Positions 1 through 7,937 of a DNA stretch of 36,244 nt are shown here, piece by piece. Under the pieces are notes generated by a model, which worked only from the letters and a program-made list of their open reading frames with translations, did no database searches and had not been told where the DNA came from. The stretch lies in NCBI GenBank assembly GCA_019323355.1, contig JAHWHI010000091.1:1-36244 (forward strand). The letters are read 5' to 3'. A program made the translations under genes and the position numbers. Within the stretch, counting starts at the first letter, position 1; each line of letters opens with the position of its first letter. The DNA is from Candidatus Woesearchaeota archaeon (GTDB taxonomy: Archaea > Nanobdellota > Nanobdellia > Woesearchaeales > WJKV01).

Positions 1-473
1 ATGTTTGCTGGCAGTTCTTTTGCTTTCAATGTCTTGATATCGTTCACCTCGACCAGATCTTTTTTTATTGCGAACTTTTCTGGATAGAACTGGAACAGGA
101 AGCCTTCGCATACTTTGTATTTCCTGTCCTGGTAGTGCAGCAGGTCTTTCTTGCACATATTGTCCAGGATATTTCTTAGCCGGAACTCGCTCAGGCCGAT
201 GTTGATGTTTGATTCATTGAACCAGTCGAATTGCATGCCCTGTTTCAGGACATTAAACTCTGCAGCAGTCATATCACTTGGACCCACTATTTTTATCATA
301 ACTGCCTTTTCAATGTTGACAACGACAGCTCCTTGTATAAGTTCAACAAGGATGCCGAACTCGTCAGTGTCAAGCATCACAGAAGGAATGAGATAACTCT
401 TAAAATTTCGTTGCGGGTTAAGAATCTGAAGTTCCTCCAGACTCTTGTCTGGCATTATTATGAGTACCCCCAT
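1..473 (-). CDS. Unidentified protein, N-terminal 157 residues (gene runs off the window)
   Basis: An open reading frame on the minus strand begins at ATG 473 and runs through the left edge without a stop. I chose ATG 473 over the in-frame ATG at 455 because a TATA-like ATATATAT (495-502) is centred 26 nt upstream, the leaderless spacing seen for several other genes here; neither ATG has a Shine-Dalgarno sequence. The visible part is soluble, with no signal peptide or membrane segment, mixed charged and hydrophobic, with several acidic stretches. I do not recognise a family. The later part (LSEFRLRNILDNMCKKDLL) could be a small helical, winged-helix-like unit, but that is a guess. It is divergent from valS and shares its short promoter region. 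Confidence 0.7.
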   Translation of the reverse strand, partial: MGVLIIMPDKSLEELQILNPQRNFKSYLIPSVMLDTDEFGILVELIQGAVVVNIEKAVMIKIVGPSDMTAAEFNVLKQGMQFDWFNESNINIGLSEFRLRNILDNMCKKDLLHYQDRKYKVCEGFLFQFYPEKFAIKKDLVEVNDIKTLKAKELPAN

Positions 474-549
474 CAAGCACAAATATTGATTTGAATATAT
501 ATGTCTTTTGGCACAAGGTTTTTAAATACCCCTTTAATTCAAGAAAGGT
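474..549. promoter_or_regulatory. Divergent promoter region, unknown gene / valS
   Basis: The 76-bp gap holds two TATA-like boxes. TTTTTAAATA (519-528) is centred 26 nt before the valS ATG. ATATATAT (495-502), read on the minus strand, is centred 26 nt before ATG 473. Both spacings predict transcription starting at or within a few bases of the start codon, so both mRNAs would be leaderless. No operator-like palindrome is obvious. Confidence 0.6.
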
Positions 550-3003
550 ATGGAACTCGCTAAAAGGTATGAACCAAGGGAATTAGAGCCTAGATGGCAG
601 AAATTCTGGGAGGACAACAAAATATTCAAGTTCAATCCTAAATCAGAAAAACCTATCTACAGCATAGATACCCCTCCGCCTTATGCTTCATCCGGCCACC
701 TTCACGTAGGGCACGCTTTGCATTATACACAGTTCGAACTTATTGCCAGATACAAACGGATGCGCGGATTCAATGTCTATTTTCCGCCGTGTTTTGACAA
801 CAATGGCCTGCCGACTGAGAAATATGTTGAAGAAAAATTCAATATATCCAAAGCGCAGACAACAAGAGCTGATTTCAGAAAATTATGTACAGAAGAATCT
901 TCGAAAGTTGAGAATGCTTATGCTGACCGTTTCTTCAAAGCGCTAGGGCATAGCTATGATTGGGATCTGCTTTATACAACAATTAATCCCGAAGCGCAGA
1001 AAGTTTCACAGACATCTTTTGTTGAATTAGTCAAACAAGGCGACTGCTACCAGGCAGAAGAGCCTACAATCTGGTGCACCAAACATCAGACAGCGCTTGC
1101 GCAGGCAGAAGTCGAAGACTTAAGCAGAAGCACGAAGATAAACCATATCTATTTTGACATGGAGGACGGTTCAAAGATAGAGATCGCGACAACGCGTCCG
1201 GAATTTCTTCCAGCATGCGTCGGAATCTTTGTGCATCCTTCTGACAATCGTTATAAGCATCTTGTTGGAAAGAATGCTATAGTCCCACTGTTCGGCCTGA
1301 AAGTTCCGATAAGCACTGACGAGAATGTCCAGATGGATTTCGGTTCTGGCATCTTGATGGTCTGCACATTTGGGGATAATGCTGATATTGACAAATGGAA
1401 ACGGCACAAGCTTCCTATAAAAATAATTGTCACGACCGATGGCAAGCTTAACGACCAATGCGGAAAATATGCAGGCATGTCTCTTCTTGACGGAAGAAAA
1501 GCGATTATTGAAGATCTAAAAGAAAAAGGTTATTTTATCAAGGACGAACCGATTGAGCAGACAGTCGGAAGCTGCTGGAGATGCAACACGCCTGTCGAGT
1601 TCATAGTCACAAAACAATGGTTCATCAAAGCCCTGAACTATAAGGGTGAGCTGATAGAGCAGGGAAGAAAGATAAAATGGCATCCTGAGTTTTACCGTAA
1701 ACGGTTTGAGGACTGGACAACAAACCTTGCATGGGACTGGTGCATCTCACGTCAGAGATTTTACGGAGTCCCGATTCCTGCATGGTACTGCAAGAAATGC
1801 AATGAACTTATGCTGCCAGACAAAGAGGATCTTCCTATTGATCCGACAGCAACACAGCCTAAGAAAAAATGCAAGTGTGGGTCCTCTGAATTCATTCCAG
1901 AGGATGATGTATTTGACACCTGGATGACATCTTCTATGAGTCCTGAGATTGCAATAAGATGGTTAGAGAAACCAGAACAGTTCAAGAAGATGTTTCCTGT
2001 CTCATTAAGGCCGCAATCTCATGATATCATCAGGACATGGGCGTTCTATACAATACTGAAAGCTTATCTGCATTTCAAGTCAATACCGTGGGAAAATATC
2101 GCGATAGGAACTTTTGTCCTTGATCCGCACGGAAAAGGTATGCACAAGTCAAAAGGAAATGTTGTATGGGCAGATGAATTATTGAAGAAATACAGTGTCG
2201 ATGTACTGCGTTCCTGGGTCGGAACAGCAACATTTGGAGAGGATCTTGGATTCCAGGAGAAAGAACTTGTTGCTGGGCAACGGTTCCTGACAAAGTTATG
2301 GAATGCTTCAAGGTTTGGTCTGATGCATCTGGAGGATTATTCAGAAAAACCAGCCGAACTGCAGATAATTGACAGATGGATATTAACTAAATTGAACAAA
2401 ACTATAAAATATGCTACAGATACAATGGACCAGTACAAGACAGGCTCTGCAAAACGTGAAGTCGAACAGTTTTTCTGGCATACCTTGTGCGACAATTATC
2501 TAGAGGTCATCAAGGACAGGCTGTACAATCCTGACAAGCGAGGAAAAGAAGCGCGGGCAAGTGCACAGTATGCATTGTATAAATCTATACTGTCTGTCCT
2601 GAAGATGCTGGCGCCTGTTGTTCCGCACATCACTGAAGAAATATACCAGGTCTATTTTTCAGAGAAAGAAGGTGCAAAAAGCATACATCTCTCTGACTGG
2701 CCAAAATACATGAAAGAAGAAGTTGATGAACAGGCAGAGAAAGCAGGAGACATTGCTGTTGATATTGTCGCTACATTGCGAAGATATAAGTCTGAGAAGA
2801 ACCTTTCACTGAAAACTCCAATCACTAACCTAGAAATACATTGTGAGACTGATCTTCAGAAGATTGTTGAACTCGTGTTTGATGACATCAAAGATGCTGC
2901 TTTTGTCGACAATATAAAGTTCGGGACAAAAGTCGATACTCCCTGCACCAAGTTTGCCATAGAATTAGGTATCGAGCTTGGCGAAATCGAAAAGAAAGAG
3001 TAA
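550..3003 (+). CDS. valS: Valyl-tRNA synthetase
   Basis: Class I aminoacyl-tRNA synthetase that charges tRNA-Val in the cytoplasm. The HIGH signature is HVGH at residues 52-55 after the N-terminal PPPYASSGHL segment. The CP1 editing region includes a TTRPEF motif. The segment VPIPAWYCKKC followed by DDVFDTWMTSS is typical of ValRS rather than IleRS or LeuRS, with Cys pairs consistent with zinc binding. The KMSKS loop reads GMHKS (530-534), keeping the second Lys and Ser but not the first Lys. The protein ends with an anticodon-binding helical domain. At 817 residues it is slightly short for an archaeal ValRS but looks complete. Translation probably starts leaderlessly at ATG 550. It converges on the methyltransferase gene, with only 2 nt between the stop codons. 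Confidence 0.95.
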   Translation: MELAKRYEPRELEPRWQKFWEDNKIFKFNPKSEKPIYSIDTPPPYASSGHLHVGHALHYTQFELIARYKRMRGFNVYFPPCFDNNGLPTEKYVEEKFNISKAQTTRADFRKLCTEESSKVENAYADRFFKALGHSYDWDLLYTTINPEAQKVSQTSFVELVKQGDCYQAEEPTIWCTKHQTALAQAEVEDLSRSTKINHIYFDMEDGSKIEIATTRPEFLPACVGIFVHPSDNRYKHLVGKNAIVPLFGLKVPISTDENVQMDFGSGILMVCTFGDNADIDKWKRHKLPIKIIVTTDGKLNDQCGKYAGMSLLDGRKAIIEDLKEKGYFIKDEPIEQTVGSCWRCNTPVEFIVTKQWFIKALNYKGELIEQGRKIKWHPEFYRKRFEDWTTNLAWDWCISRQRFYGVPIPAWYCKKCNELMLPDKEDLPIDPTATQPKKKCKCGSSEFIPEDDVFDTWMTSSMSPEIAIRWLEKPEQFKKMFPVSLRPQSHDIIRTWAFYTILKAYLHFKSIPWENIAIGTFVLDPHGKGMHKSKGNVVWADELLKKYSVDVLRSWVGTATFGEDLGFQEKELVAGQRFLTKLWNASRFGLMHLEDYSEKPAELQIIDRWILTKLNKTIKYATDTMDQYKTGSAKREVEQFFWHTLCDNYLEVIKDRLYNPDKRGKEARASAQYALYKSILSVLKMLAPVVPHITEEIYQVYFSEKEGAKSIHLSDWPKYMKEEVDEQAEKAGDIAVDIVATLRRYKSEKNLSLKTPITNLEIHCETDLQKIVELVFDDIKDAAFVDNIKFGTKVDTPCTKFAIELGIELGEIEKKE

Positions 3004-3005
3004 GT

Positions 3006-3737
3006 TTATTTCTTTATTACAGCTATCCATCGTGTTTTGAAGAAAAGCTCTGCAGAACCTATCTTTTCAGGAAGAATCTGATACTTCTTTATTGTATTGT
3101 TATTGAATTTTGGTTCATATATTTTAAAATTCATGATACCAGCTTTTTTGAAAAGTTGTTTCATTTCTTGAATAGTGTATGCTGCTTGGGCAGAGTCTAA
3201 GTATTGTATTGCGTGTAGTACATTTGTATTTGCAATATGTTGGCATAATCTATGGATTATATCTTCATCAGTATTTCTTTTAATATCTACCATATGGATA
3301 TATCCTCCTTTCCTTAGCAATCTGTACATCTCTTTCAATATGGTTACTGGATTTTTGAAATGATGAATTGTGTCTTTACAGACGATTAAATCAAAACTTT
3401 CACTCTTGAAGCCTGTTTTATCAGCTTCTTTTTGGTAGAATTTCACATCTATCCCTTTGCAGAATTTTCTTGCCATGCTAAGCATAGCTTTTGATAAGTC
3501 GATTCCAACAAATGAAAAACTGGGCTTTTGTTGGTGAATATTTTTAATTAATCCTCCAAAACCACAGCCAATATCTAAAATTTTCCCAGAATTTAATTTA
3601 GCGTTCTTAAATATATCTATACATGTCAATTTATAAGAACTTCCGGATTGACCAGAACTAAAACTCATTACCTCTTCCTCTCCTTCCATCTCCTCTTCTG
3701 GTTCAGGTATCCTCTTTTTTAGATTGAGATAACTCAT
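3006..3737 (-). CDS. Class I SAM-dependent methyltransferase, substrate unknown
   Basis: A Rossmann-fold methyltransferase of about 243 residues. Motif I is LDIGCGFGG (about residues 54-62), followed by the acidic strand end VGIDLS, an FDLIVCKDTIHHF motif, and LRKGGYIHMVDI, the usual post-motif III strand. This layout fits the UbiE/Methyltransf_11 group, which acts on small molecules, lipids or proteins; the substrate cannot be read from sequence. I chose ATG 3737, just downstream of the cysS stop (4-nt gap); an in-frame ATG at 3767 would add 10 residues and overlap cysS. Neither has a good Shine-Dalgarno, so translation may depend on coupling to cysS. The gene is visibly more AT-rich than cysS, which may hint at a separate origin. 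Confidence 0.85.
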   Translation of the reverse strand: MSYLNLKKRIPEPEEEMEGEEEVMSFSSGQSGSSYKLTCIDIFKNAKLNSGKILDIGCGFGGLIKNIHQQKPSFSFVGIDLSKAMLSMARKFCKGIDVKFYQKEADKTGFKSESFDLIVCKDTIHHFKNPVTILKEMYRLLRKGGYIHMVDIKRNTDEDIIHRLCQHIANTNVLHAIQYLDSAQAAYTIQEMKQLFKKAGIMNFKIYEPKFNNNTIKKYQILPEKIGSAELFFKTRWIAVIKK

Positions 3738-3741
3738 TTTA

Positions 3742-5154
3742 TTATTTCTTTTTCTCCCATTTGACACCGACTGGGGTGTCTTTGAGGATGATTCCTTCTG
3801 CGAGGAGCTCGTCCCTTAGCTTGTCTGCTGTCTTCCAATCTTTTTCTTTACGCGCTTTCTCACGCTTTTTGATCTTGTCCATTATCTCCTTTGAAACTTC
3901 GACTATCTCTTCTTCCATATCTTCTATGTTCAGTCCTAAGACTCTGTCATAATCAACAAGCAGTTCGAATTTTTCTTTGCTGCCGAGCTCTTTGTCCTTC
4001 AGGATGTTCCAGACAAGAGAGATTGCTTTAGGAGTGTCAAGATCATTGTTGATTGCGCGGTGAAATTCCTCTTTGTAGTAGTCGAACTTCTGCCTGTCCA
4101 TGCCTGAAGAAAGGTCCTTTTTCAGTGCAATGACATTCTCTTTCAATCTATTGAATGCTGTCTGAGCAGCGTCGAGCGCGTCCCACGAGAAAGTGAGCGG
4201 TGTCCTGTAGTGCGCTGTCAAACATAAGTATCTATATGCTAACGGATCATAACCTTTGTCAACCAATTGAGAGACACGGAAAAAAGTACCTTTTGATTTT
4301 GACATCTTTCCTTCTTTCAGGGTGAGCCACTCTGTGTGCAACCAGTAATTGACCCATTTCTTTCCTGTTGCTGCCTCTGACTGCGCGATCTCGTTTGTAT
4401 GGTGTACTGGGATGTGCTCTTTTCCGCCGCAGTGGATGTCGAACTGTTCTCCAAGATATTTCATCGACATTGCTGAACATTCAAGATGCCAGCCAGGCCA
4501 TCCCATTCCCCAGGGACTGTCCCACATCATTATCTGCTTGTATCTTGATTTTGTGAACCATAAGACAAAGTCAAGAGGGCTCTTTTTCTCTGTGTCAATA
4601 TCTTTTCTTGAGCCTGCCTGCAATTCGTCCAGCTTCAGCTTTGCAAGCTTGCCGTAATCTTTGAACTTACTTATGTCAAAATAAACATTGCCTCCAGCAG
4701 AATAAGTGTAACCGTTCTTCTCAATCTTTTTCACAAGCTTTATCATCTCTTTGATATGTTCTGTTGCCTTGCTCCAGACGTCTGGAGAGATAATGTTCAA
4801 TCTTTCAAAATCTTTCTTGAACTCTTGAAAGTATTTGTCTGACAATTTCAGCATTGCTTCTGCTGTCAATGGAAGGCCTTCACGTTTCAGTGCCTTTACT
4901 AATTTATCTTCACCAACATCTGAATCAGAAGTCAGATGACCTACATCTGTAACATTTATGACATGTTTAATTTTATATTTATTATACAGAAACATCCTTT
5001 TCAGCAGGTCCTCAGAGACATAAGTCCTGAGATTGCCTATATGCTGGTACCCGTAGACAGTCGGACCGCAGGCGTATATCTTTACTTCCCCTTTCTTTAT
5101 TGGGGTGAAAATCTCGACCTTCCGGGCCATTGTATTATGCAGTTTTATATCCAT
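3742..5154 (-). CDS. cysS: Cysteinyl-tRNA synthetase
   Basis: Charges tRNA-Cys; class I synthetase. From ATG 5154 the protein is 470 residues. It has the N-terminal YACGPTVYG motif with zinc ligand Cys29, HIGN as the HIGH signature (38-41), further likely zinc ligands Cys226, His251 and Glu255 in GWHLECSAMS and HHTNE, and KMSKS at 283-287. The C-terminal helical domain ends in DTPVGVKWEKKK. Length is normal for the family. A GTG at 5163 is also in frame, but AAAGGTG just upstream is well placed as a Shine-Dalgarno for ATG 5154. A direct CysRS means the SepRS/SepCysS route found in some methanogens is not required. Confidence 0.95.
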   Translation of the reverse strand: MDIKLHNTMARKVEIFTPIKKGEVKIYACGPTVYGYQHIGNLRTYVSEDLLKRMFLYNKYKIKHVINVTDVGHLTSDSDVGEDKLVKALKREGLPLTAEAMLKLSDKYFQEFKKDFERLNIISPDVWSKATEHIKEMIKLVKKIEKNGYTYSAGGNVYFDISKFKDYGKLAKLKLDELQAGSRKDIDTEKKSPLDFVLWFTKSRYKQIMMWDSPWGMGWPGWHLECSAMSMKYLGEQFDIHCGGKEHIPVHHTNEIAQSEAATGKKWVNYWLHTEWLTLKEGKMSKSKGTFFRVSQLVDKGYDPLAYRYLCLTAHYRTPLTFSWDALDAAQTAFNRLKENVIALKKDLSSGMDRQKFDYYKEEFHRAINNDLDTPKAISLVWNILKDKELGSKEKFELLVDYDRVLGLNIEDMEEEIVEVSKEIMDKIKKREKARKEKDWKTADKLRDELLAEGIILKDTPVGVKWEKKK

Positions 5155-5190
5155 ATTACACACCTTTAAAAATAGTCTAATATAAAAGGG
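5155..5190 (-). promoter_or_regulatory. cysS promoter and ribosome-binding site
   Basis: Read on the minus strand, a TATA-like box CTTTTATATT (5179-5188) is centred about 30 nt before ATG 5154. AAAGGTG lies immediately upstream of the start with about 6 nt spacing. The leader would be only a few bases, so this is a nearly leaderless mRNA in which the Shine-Dalgarno may lie partly at the transcript end. Confidence 0.5.
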
Positions 5191-5203
5191 TTTTGCTTAG
5201 AAA

Positions 5204-5617
5204 TCAACAGTCAAGACGTTTTTTTATTGTTTCCTTTAGGTTAGGAAAACGGTAAGGTTTATGGAGAACAGGGATATTGTATCGCTTGCACCAGCTGCTA
5301 ATATCTTCTTCTAAACATCCTGTTGCAAAGACAACTCTTGGGCATTCTGAGTTTTCAAATAAGTAATGTCCTCCTCTTTTCAATTCAACTGCAAGATCGA
5401 ATCCTCCTTGTGAACCTCTCCCTTCTGTTGCAATGTCTGAGAAAAGCAAGTCAATGCCTGAACCATTGTAGAGATGTTTTCTTGCTTCTTCGCATGTTTC
5501 TGCTGTAACGACTTCGAATCCTGCTTTTTTAACTAGATGTGCTGCCATTTCTCTTACAAAAGGATCATCGTCTAGGACTAGAACTCTTGCTTTTGTTGGG
5601 TTTCTATTCTCTTCCAT
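5204..5617 (-). CDS. Stand-alone response-regulator receiver protein (CheY-like)
   Basis: A 137-residue single receiver domain. The conserved features are all present: acidic pair Asp16-Asp17 in VLVLDDDP, phosphoacceptor Asp61 in LLFSDI, Thr99 in VVFATG, and Lys120 followed by Pro in VLHKPY. There is no output domain. Phosphorylation of Asp61 by a histidine kinase is the expected switch, but no kinase or phosphotransfer gene is in the window, so its partner is unknown. It lies 36 nt upstream of the cysS GTG/ATG region on the same strand but has its own TATA box. Two-component parts are patchy in archaea and usually thought to come from bacteria, so transfer is plausible. Confidence 0.9.
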   Translation of the reverse strand: MEENRNPTKARVLVLDDDPFVREMAAHLVKKAGFEVVTAETCEEARKHLYNGSGIDLLFSDIATEGRGSQGGFDLAVELKRGGHYLFENSECPRVVFATGCLEEDISSWCKRYNIPVLHKPYRFPNLKETIKKRLDC

Positions 5618-5657
5618 AACTGCGTGTATTTAGTTTTTCGAGGTCATATATATAGTT
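5618..5657 (-). promoter_or_regulatory. Promoter of the receiver protein
   Basis: CATATATATA (5645-5654) is a TATA-like box centred about 33 nt before ATG 5617, predicting a leader of roughly 8 nt. No clear Shine-Dalgarno precedes the ATG. Confidence 0.5.
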
Positions 5658-5671
5658 TACTATTATCGCTG

Positions 5672-6316
5672 TTATGATTTTTGAATCACAAACATACAGT
5701 GGTCCTTCTGGAAGGGATCAAGTTTGATCTTTTCGAGAATTCTCACTTCATTCCTTAGTTTATCCTCGACCTGTTTGTAGATCTTTTCTGGTTTTGCTGT
5801 GACGTCAACACTTTTTGCTTTTAGCGCAAGAAATCCAATACCGCCTTTTCTGAGAAATAGCTGGACATTATCCAAAAATATCTTTGCCTGGTCTTTCTGT
5901 GCAATGTCCATGTATACAATATCACAAGAACCGCATTTATGGAAATACGTCTCTGGTTTTGAAGCGTCTCCGAGGATTGGGATTATATTTTTCCGGTCTA
6001 TGCATACATATACCAGGTCACGCATCACCCTCGGTGCAAAATCGAGAGCGTATAAGATGCCTTTGCTACAGATATCAGAGAAAAAAGAGACAGTATATCC
6101 GTGAGAAGCTCCAAGATATAGCACTGTCGAGTCTTGTTTCAATGCCTCATTCTTCAGCCTCTGCACTATTGCTGCTGCATACTTGCTTCTTCGCGGATCC
6201 CACTCACGATATTCCTGGCCTTCGAACTTCTCTGTCCTGTCAAATGTAGTCTTTTTTCCAGGAACACTGTTGAGTGTCCATAGTTTCCGTTTCCGCTTCA
6301 CAAAATTCGGTATCAT
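5672..6316 (-). CDS. flpA: Fibrillarin-like rRNA/tRNA 2'-O-methyltransferase
   Basis: Catalytic subunit of the archaeal box C/D sRNP; it transfers methyl groups from SAM to the ribose 2'-OH of rRNA or tRNA positions chosen by guide RNAs. Fibrillarin signatures are clear: YREWDPRRSKYAA (36-48), the SAM-binding motif VLYLGASHGYTVS (65-77), the acidic end of strand 2 in YALDFAPR, IVYMDIAQ, and LDPFQKDHCMF near the C-terminus. Length 214 is normal for archaea, which lack the eukaryotic GAR tail. It is the last gene of the nop5-containing operon, 3 nt after alaX. Nop5 (7934-8953) is its scaffold partner; L7Ae is not in the window. Confidence 0.96.
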   Translation of the reverse strand: MIPNFVKRKRKLWTLNSVPGKKTTFDRTEKFEGQEYREWDPRRSKYAAAIVQRLKNEALKQDSTVLYLGASHGYTVSFFSDICSKGILYALDFAPRVMRDLVYVCIDRKNIIPILGDASKPETYFHKCGSCDIVYMDIAQKDQAKIFLDNVQLFLRKGGIGFLALKAKSVDVTAKPEKIYKQVEDKLRNEVRILEKIKLDPFQKDHCMFVIQKS

Positions 6317-6319
6317 TTT

Positions 6320-7024
6320 TTATTCCAGATGAAAATACAATCTCCTGTTATTTTTTCCTTTGTTGTCAACTTTTTCGAGCACGATCTTCCCTACCTCTTT
6401 AGTGTTCTTGACATGGGTCCCTGCACAAGCCTGTGCGTCAATACCTTCGATTGCAACAACACGTATCTCTTTTACAGATGGGGGCAGCATATCTTTCAAT
6501 CTAAAGATTGAAGGAATCTTGAAAGCTTCTGAAGCAGGCATCAATTTTATGCTGACAGGAATCTCTTTCTCCACTAATTCGTTTGTCTCTTTCACATATC
6601 TTTCCATTGCTTCCCTGTCAAAATCCTCAAGGCTGAAATCGATCCTTCCGCCAGTCAGCTTCAGCTGATTTCCTGTGATCATCGCTTTTGTCTCGTTGAA
6701 GATGGTCGCTGAAAGAAGGTGCGCTGCAGTGTGATATCGCATCATTGTATGCCGCCTCTCCCAGTCAAGTTCCAGTGTTACTTCGTCACCCTGCTTTAAT
6801 CCCTGCTTGTCAACCTCGTGAGTGATATTTCCTGCGATCTTTTTTGCAAAACGAACATGGTATACTGTGCCGTCTTTGGTCATCTTTCCTGTATCTGTCA
6901 GCTGTCCTCCGCTTTCAGGATAGAATATTGTCTGGTCAAGGACTATGAAGAGCCCGTTTGCCTCAATCACCTTTGCTGTGCAGGTTTTCAAATAACAGTC
7001 AGTCATGTATAATGCTTTTGTCAT
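6320..7024 (-). CDS. alaX: Alanyl-tRNA editing protein AlaX
   Basis: A free-standing trans-editing enzyme that hydrolyses Ser (or Gly) from mischarged tRNA-Ala. The protein is 234 residues, the size of the AlaX-M class, with FYPESGGQ (35-42) and the zinc motif HTAAH (98-102) plus CAGTH (Cys200, His204). I chose ATG 7024 because GGAGG (7033-7037) is ideally spaced and the start overlaps the upstream stop as ATGA. A longer in-frame extension to 7237 overlaps the small membrane gene and encodes unconserved-looking sequence, so it is not used. It is translationally coupled to its neighbour in the box C/D operon. Confidence 0.93.
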   Translation of the reverse strand: MTKALYMTDCYLKTCTAKVIEANGLFIVLDQTIFYPESGGQLTDTGKMTKDGTVYHVRFAKKIAGNITHEVDKQGLKQGDEVTLELDWERRHTMMRYHTAAHLLSATIFNETKAMITGNQLKLTGGRIDFSLEDFDREAMERYVKETNELVEKEIPVSIKLMPASEAFKIPSIFRLKDMLPPSVKEIRVVAIEGIDAQACAGTHVKNTKEVGKIVLEKVDNKGKNNRRLYFHLE

Positions 7025-7218
7025 CTTGTCTTCCTCCGGGTTTTTGGTATTTTTAGATCTTTCAGATGAAAGTATCTTGTTCCTTTCATCTTCTTCTTTG
7101 GCTCCTCGCCTTTCAGCAGATGGTAGAAGAATGTTGCGATATATAGTATGATAGGCACTATTATCAGCAATACTATGAAAACAATCACCCAAATAATTAT
7201 GAATTTTAGTATCATCAT
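7021..7218 (-). CDS. Small single-pass membrane protein, unknown function
   Basis: A 65-residue protein with one long hydrophobic segment (about residues 3-33, rich in Ile/Val/Leu) followed by a basic tail (KGEEPKKKMKG ... KTRRKTR). The short N-terminus and basic tail suggest an N-out, C-in anchor with a cytoplasmic tail that could touch RNA or acidic surfaces; this is inference. GGAGG encoded by the end of the upstream gene serves the tandem ATGs at 7218/7215; the second has the better spacing. It overlaps both neighbours by 4 nt (ATGA), which argues that it is a real translated gene. Not recognised as a known family. Confidence 0.75.
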   Translation of the reverse strand: MMILKFIIIWVIVFIVLLIIVPIILYIATFFYHLLKGEEPKKKMKGTRYFHLKDLKIPKTRRKTR

Positions 7219-7937
7219 CCGCCTCCGATAAAGTCAAGGGCTGTGCCTACTTTGTTGCCTCTTCTCTGCGCATAATATTTTGCGAGCCTGCCTGCAAGCT
7301 TCCTTGCTGGAAGAGACTGGAGCCAAACTTTTCCAGGTCCGCGAAGCACTGCGAAAAAGAATCCTTCGCCTCCGAACAAAATGTTTTTCACGCCTTTGAC
7401 AACTTCAATATCATACTCTACAGTAGGCTCGTACATTGCAAGATGTCCAGTGTCAACTTTCAATACCTGGCCTGGTTTCAGGTTCACTTCTGTAACCTCT
7501 CCGTCAATGTTGATGAACGCTTCGCCTTTTCCGGATAATTTTTGCAGGATAAATCCTTCGCCTCCGAAAAAACCAGCGCCGAGCCGCTTCTTGAAGTAAA
7601 TGTCAAGTACTACAGTATTCTCTGCGCACAAGAACGCATCTTTCTGGCAGATGTATTCTTTGCCAGGCTTGATCTGGATCGGCAAAATCTTTCCTGGAAC
7701 TTCTGAGCCGAATGTTATGACGCCTGTGCCTGTCTCGCACGTGAAGGTTGTCAGGAAAAAAGATTCTCCAGAGAACATACGCTTGAAACCTTTCCAGAGG
7801 CCGCCTTTAGTGGAAGTCTCCATCTTGATGTTGTCTGACATCCAGGTCATCCCCCCTCTTTCTGAGTAAACTTTCTCACCGGTCTTCAATTCAAGGTTCA
7901 ATACCTGCATTACTGTTCCATCAACTTTGTATTTCAT
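7215..7937 (-). CDS. AIM24 / TIGR00266 family protein
   Basis: A 240-residue protein of the AIM24 (DUF124) family, a beta-rich fold found in bacteria, archaea and yeast mitochondria without a settled biochemical role. Signatures are the repeated glycine-rich turns GAGFFGGEGFILQKLSGKG and LFGGEGFFFAVLRGPG followed by KVWLQSLP, and an early RGGMTWMS segment. There is no signal peptide. Start ATG 7937 overlaps the nop5 stop (ATGA) and has AAGGTG upstream. The next gene downstream encodes a membrane protein, and AIM24 members have been linked to membranes, so the two may work together; that is inference. Confidence 0.88.
   Translation of the reverse strand: MKYKVDGTVMQVLNLELKTGEKVYSERGGMTWMSDNIKMETSTKGGLWKGFKRMFSGESFFLTTFTCETGTGVITFGSEVPGKILPIQIKPGKEYICQKDAFLCAENTVVLDIYFKKRLGAGFFGGEGFILQKLSGKGEAFINIDGEVTEVNLKPGQVLKVDTGHLAMYEPTVEYDIEVVKGVKNILFGGEGFFFAVLRGPGKVWLQSLPARKLAGRLAKYYAQRRGNKVGTALDFIGGG

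Noticed and set aside
7024..7237. N-terminal extension of AlaX by 71 residues
   Set aside because: Overlaps the small membrane protein gene, shows no family similarity, and ATG 7024 has an ideal Shine-Dalgarno plus ATGA coupling.
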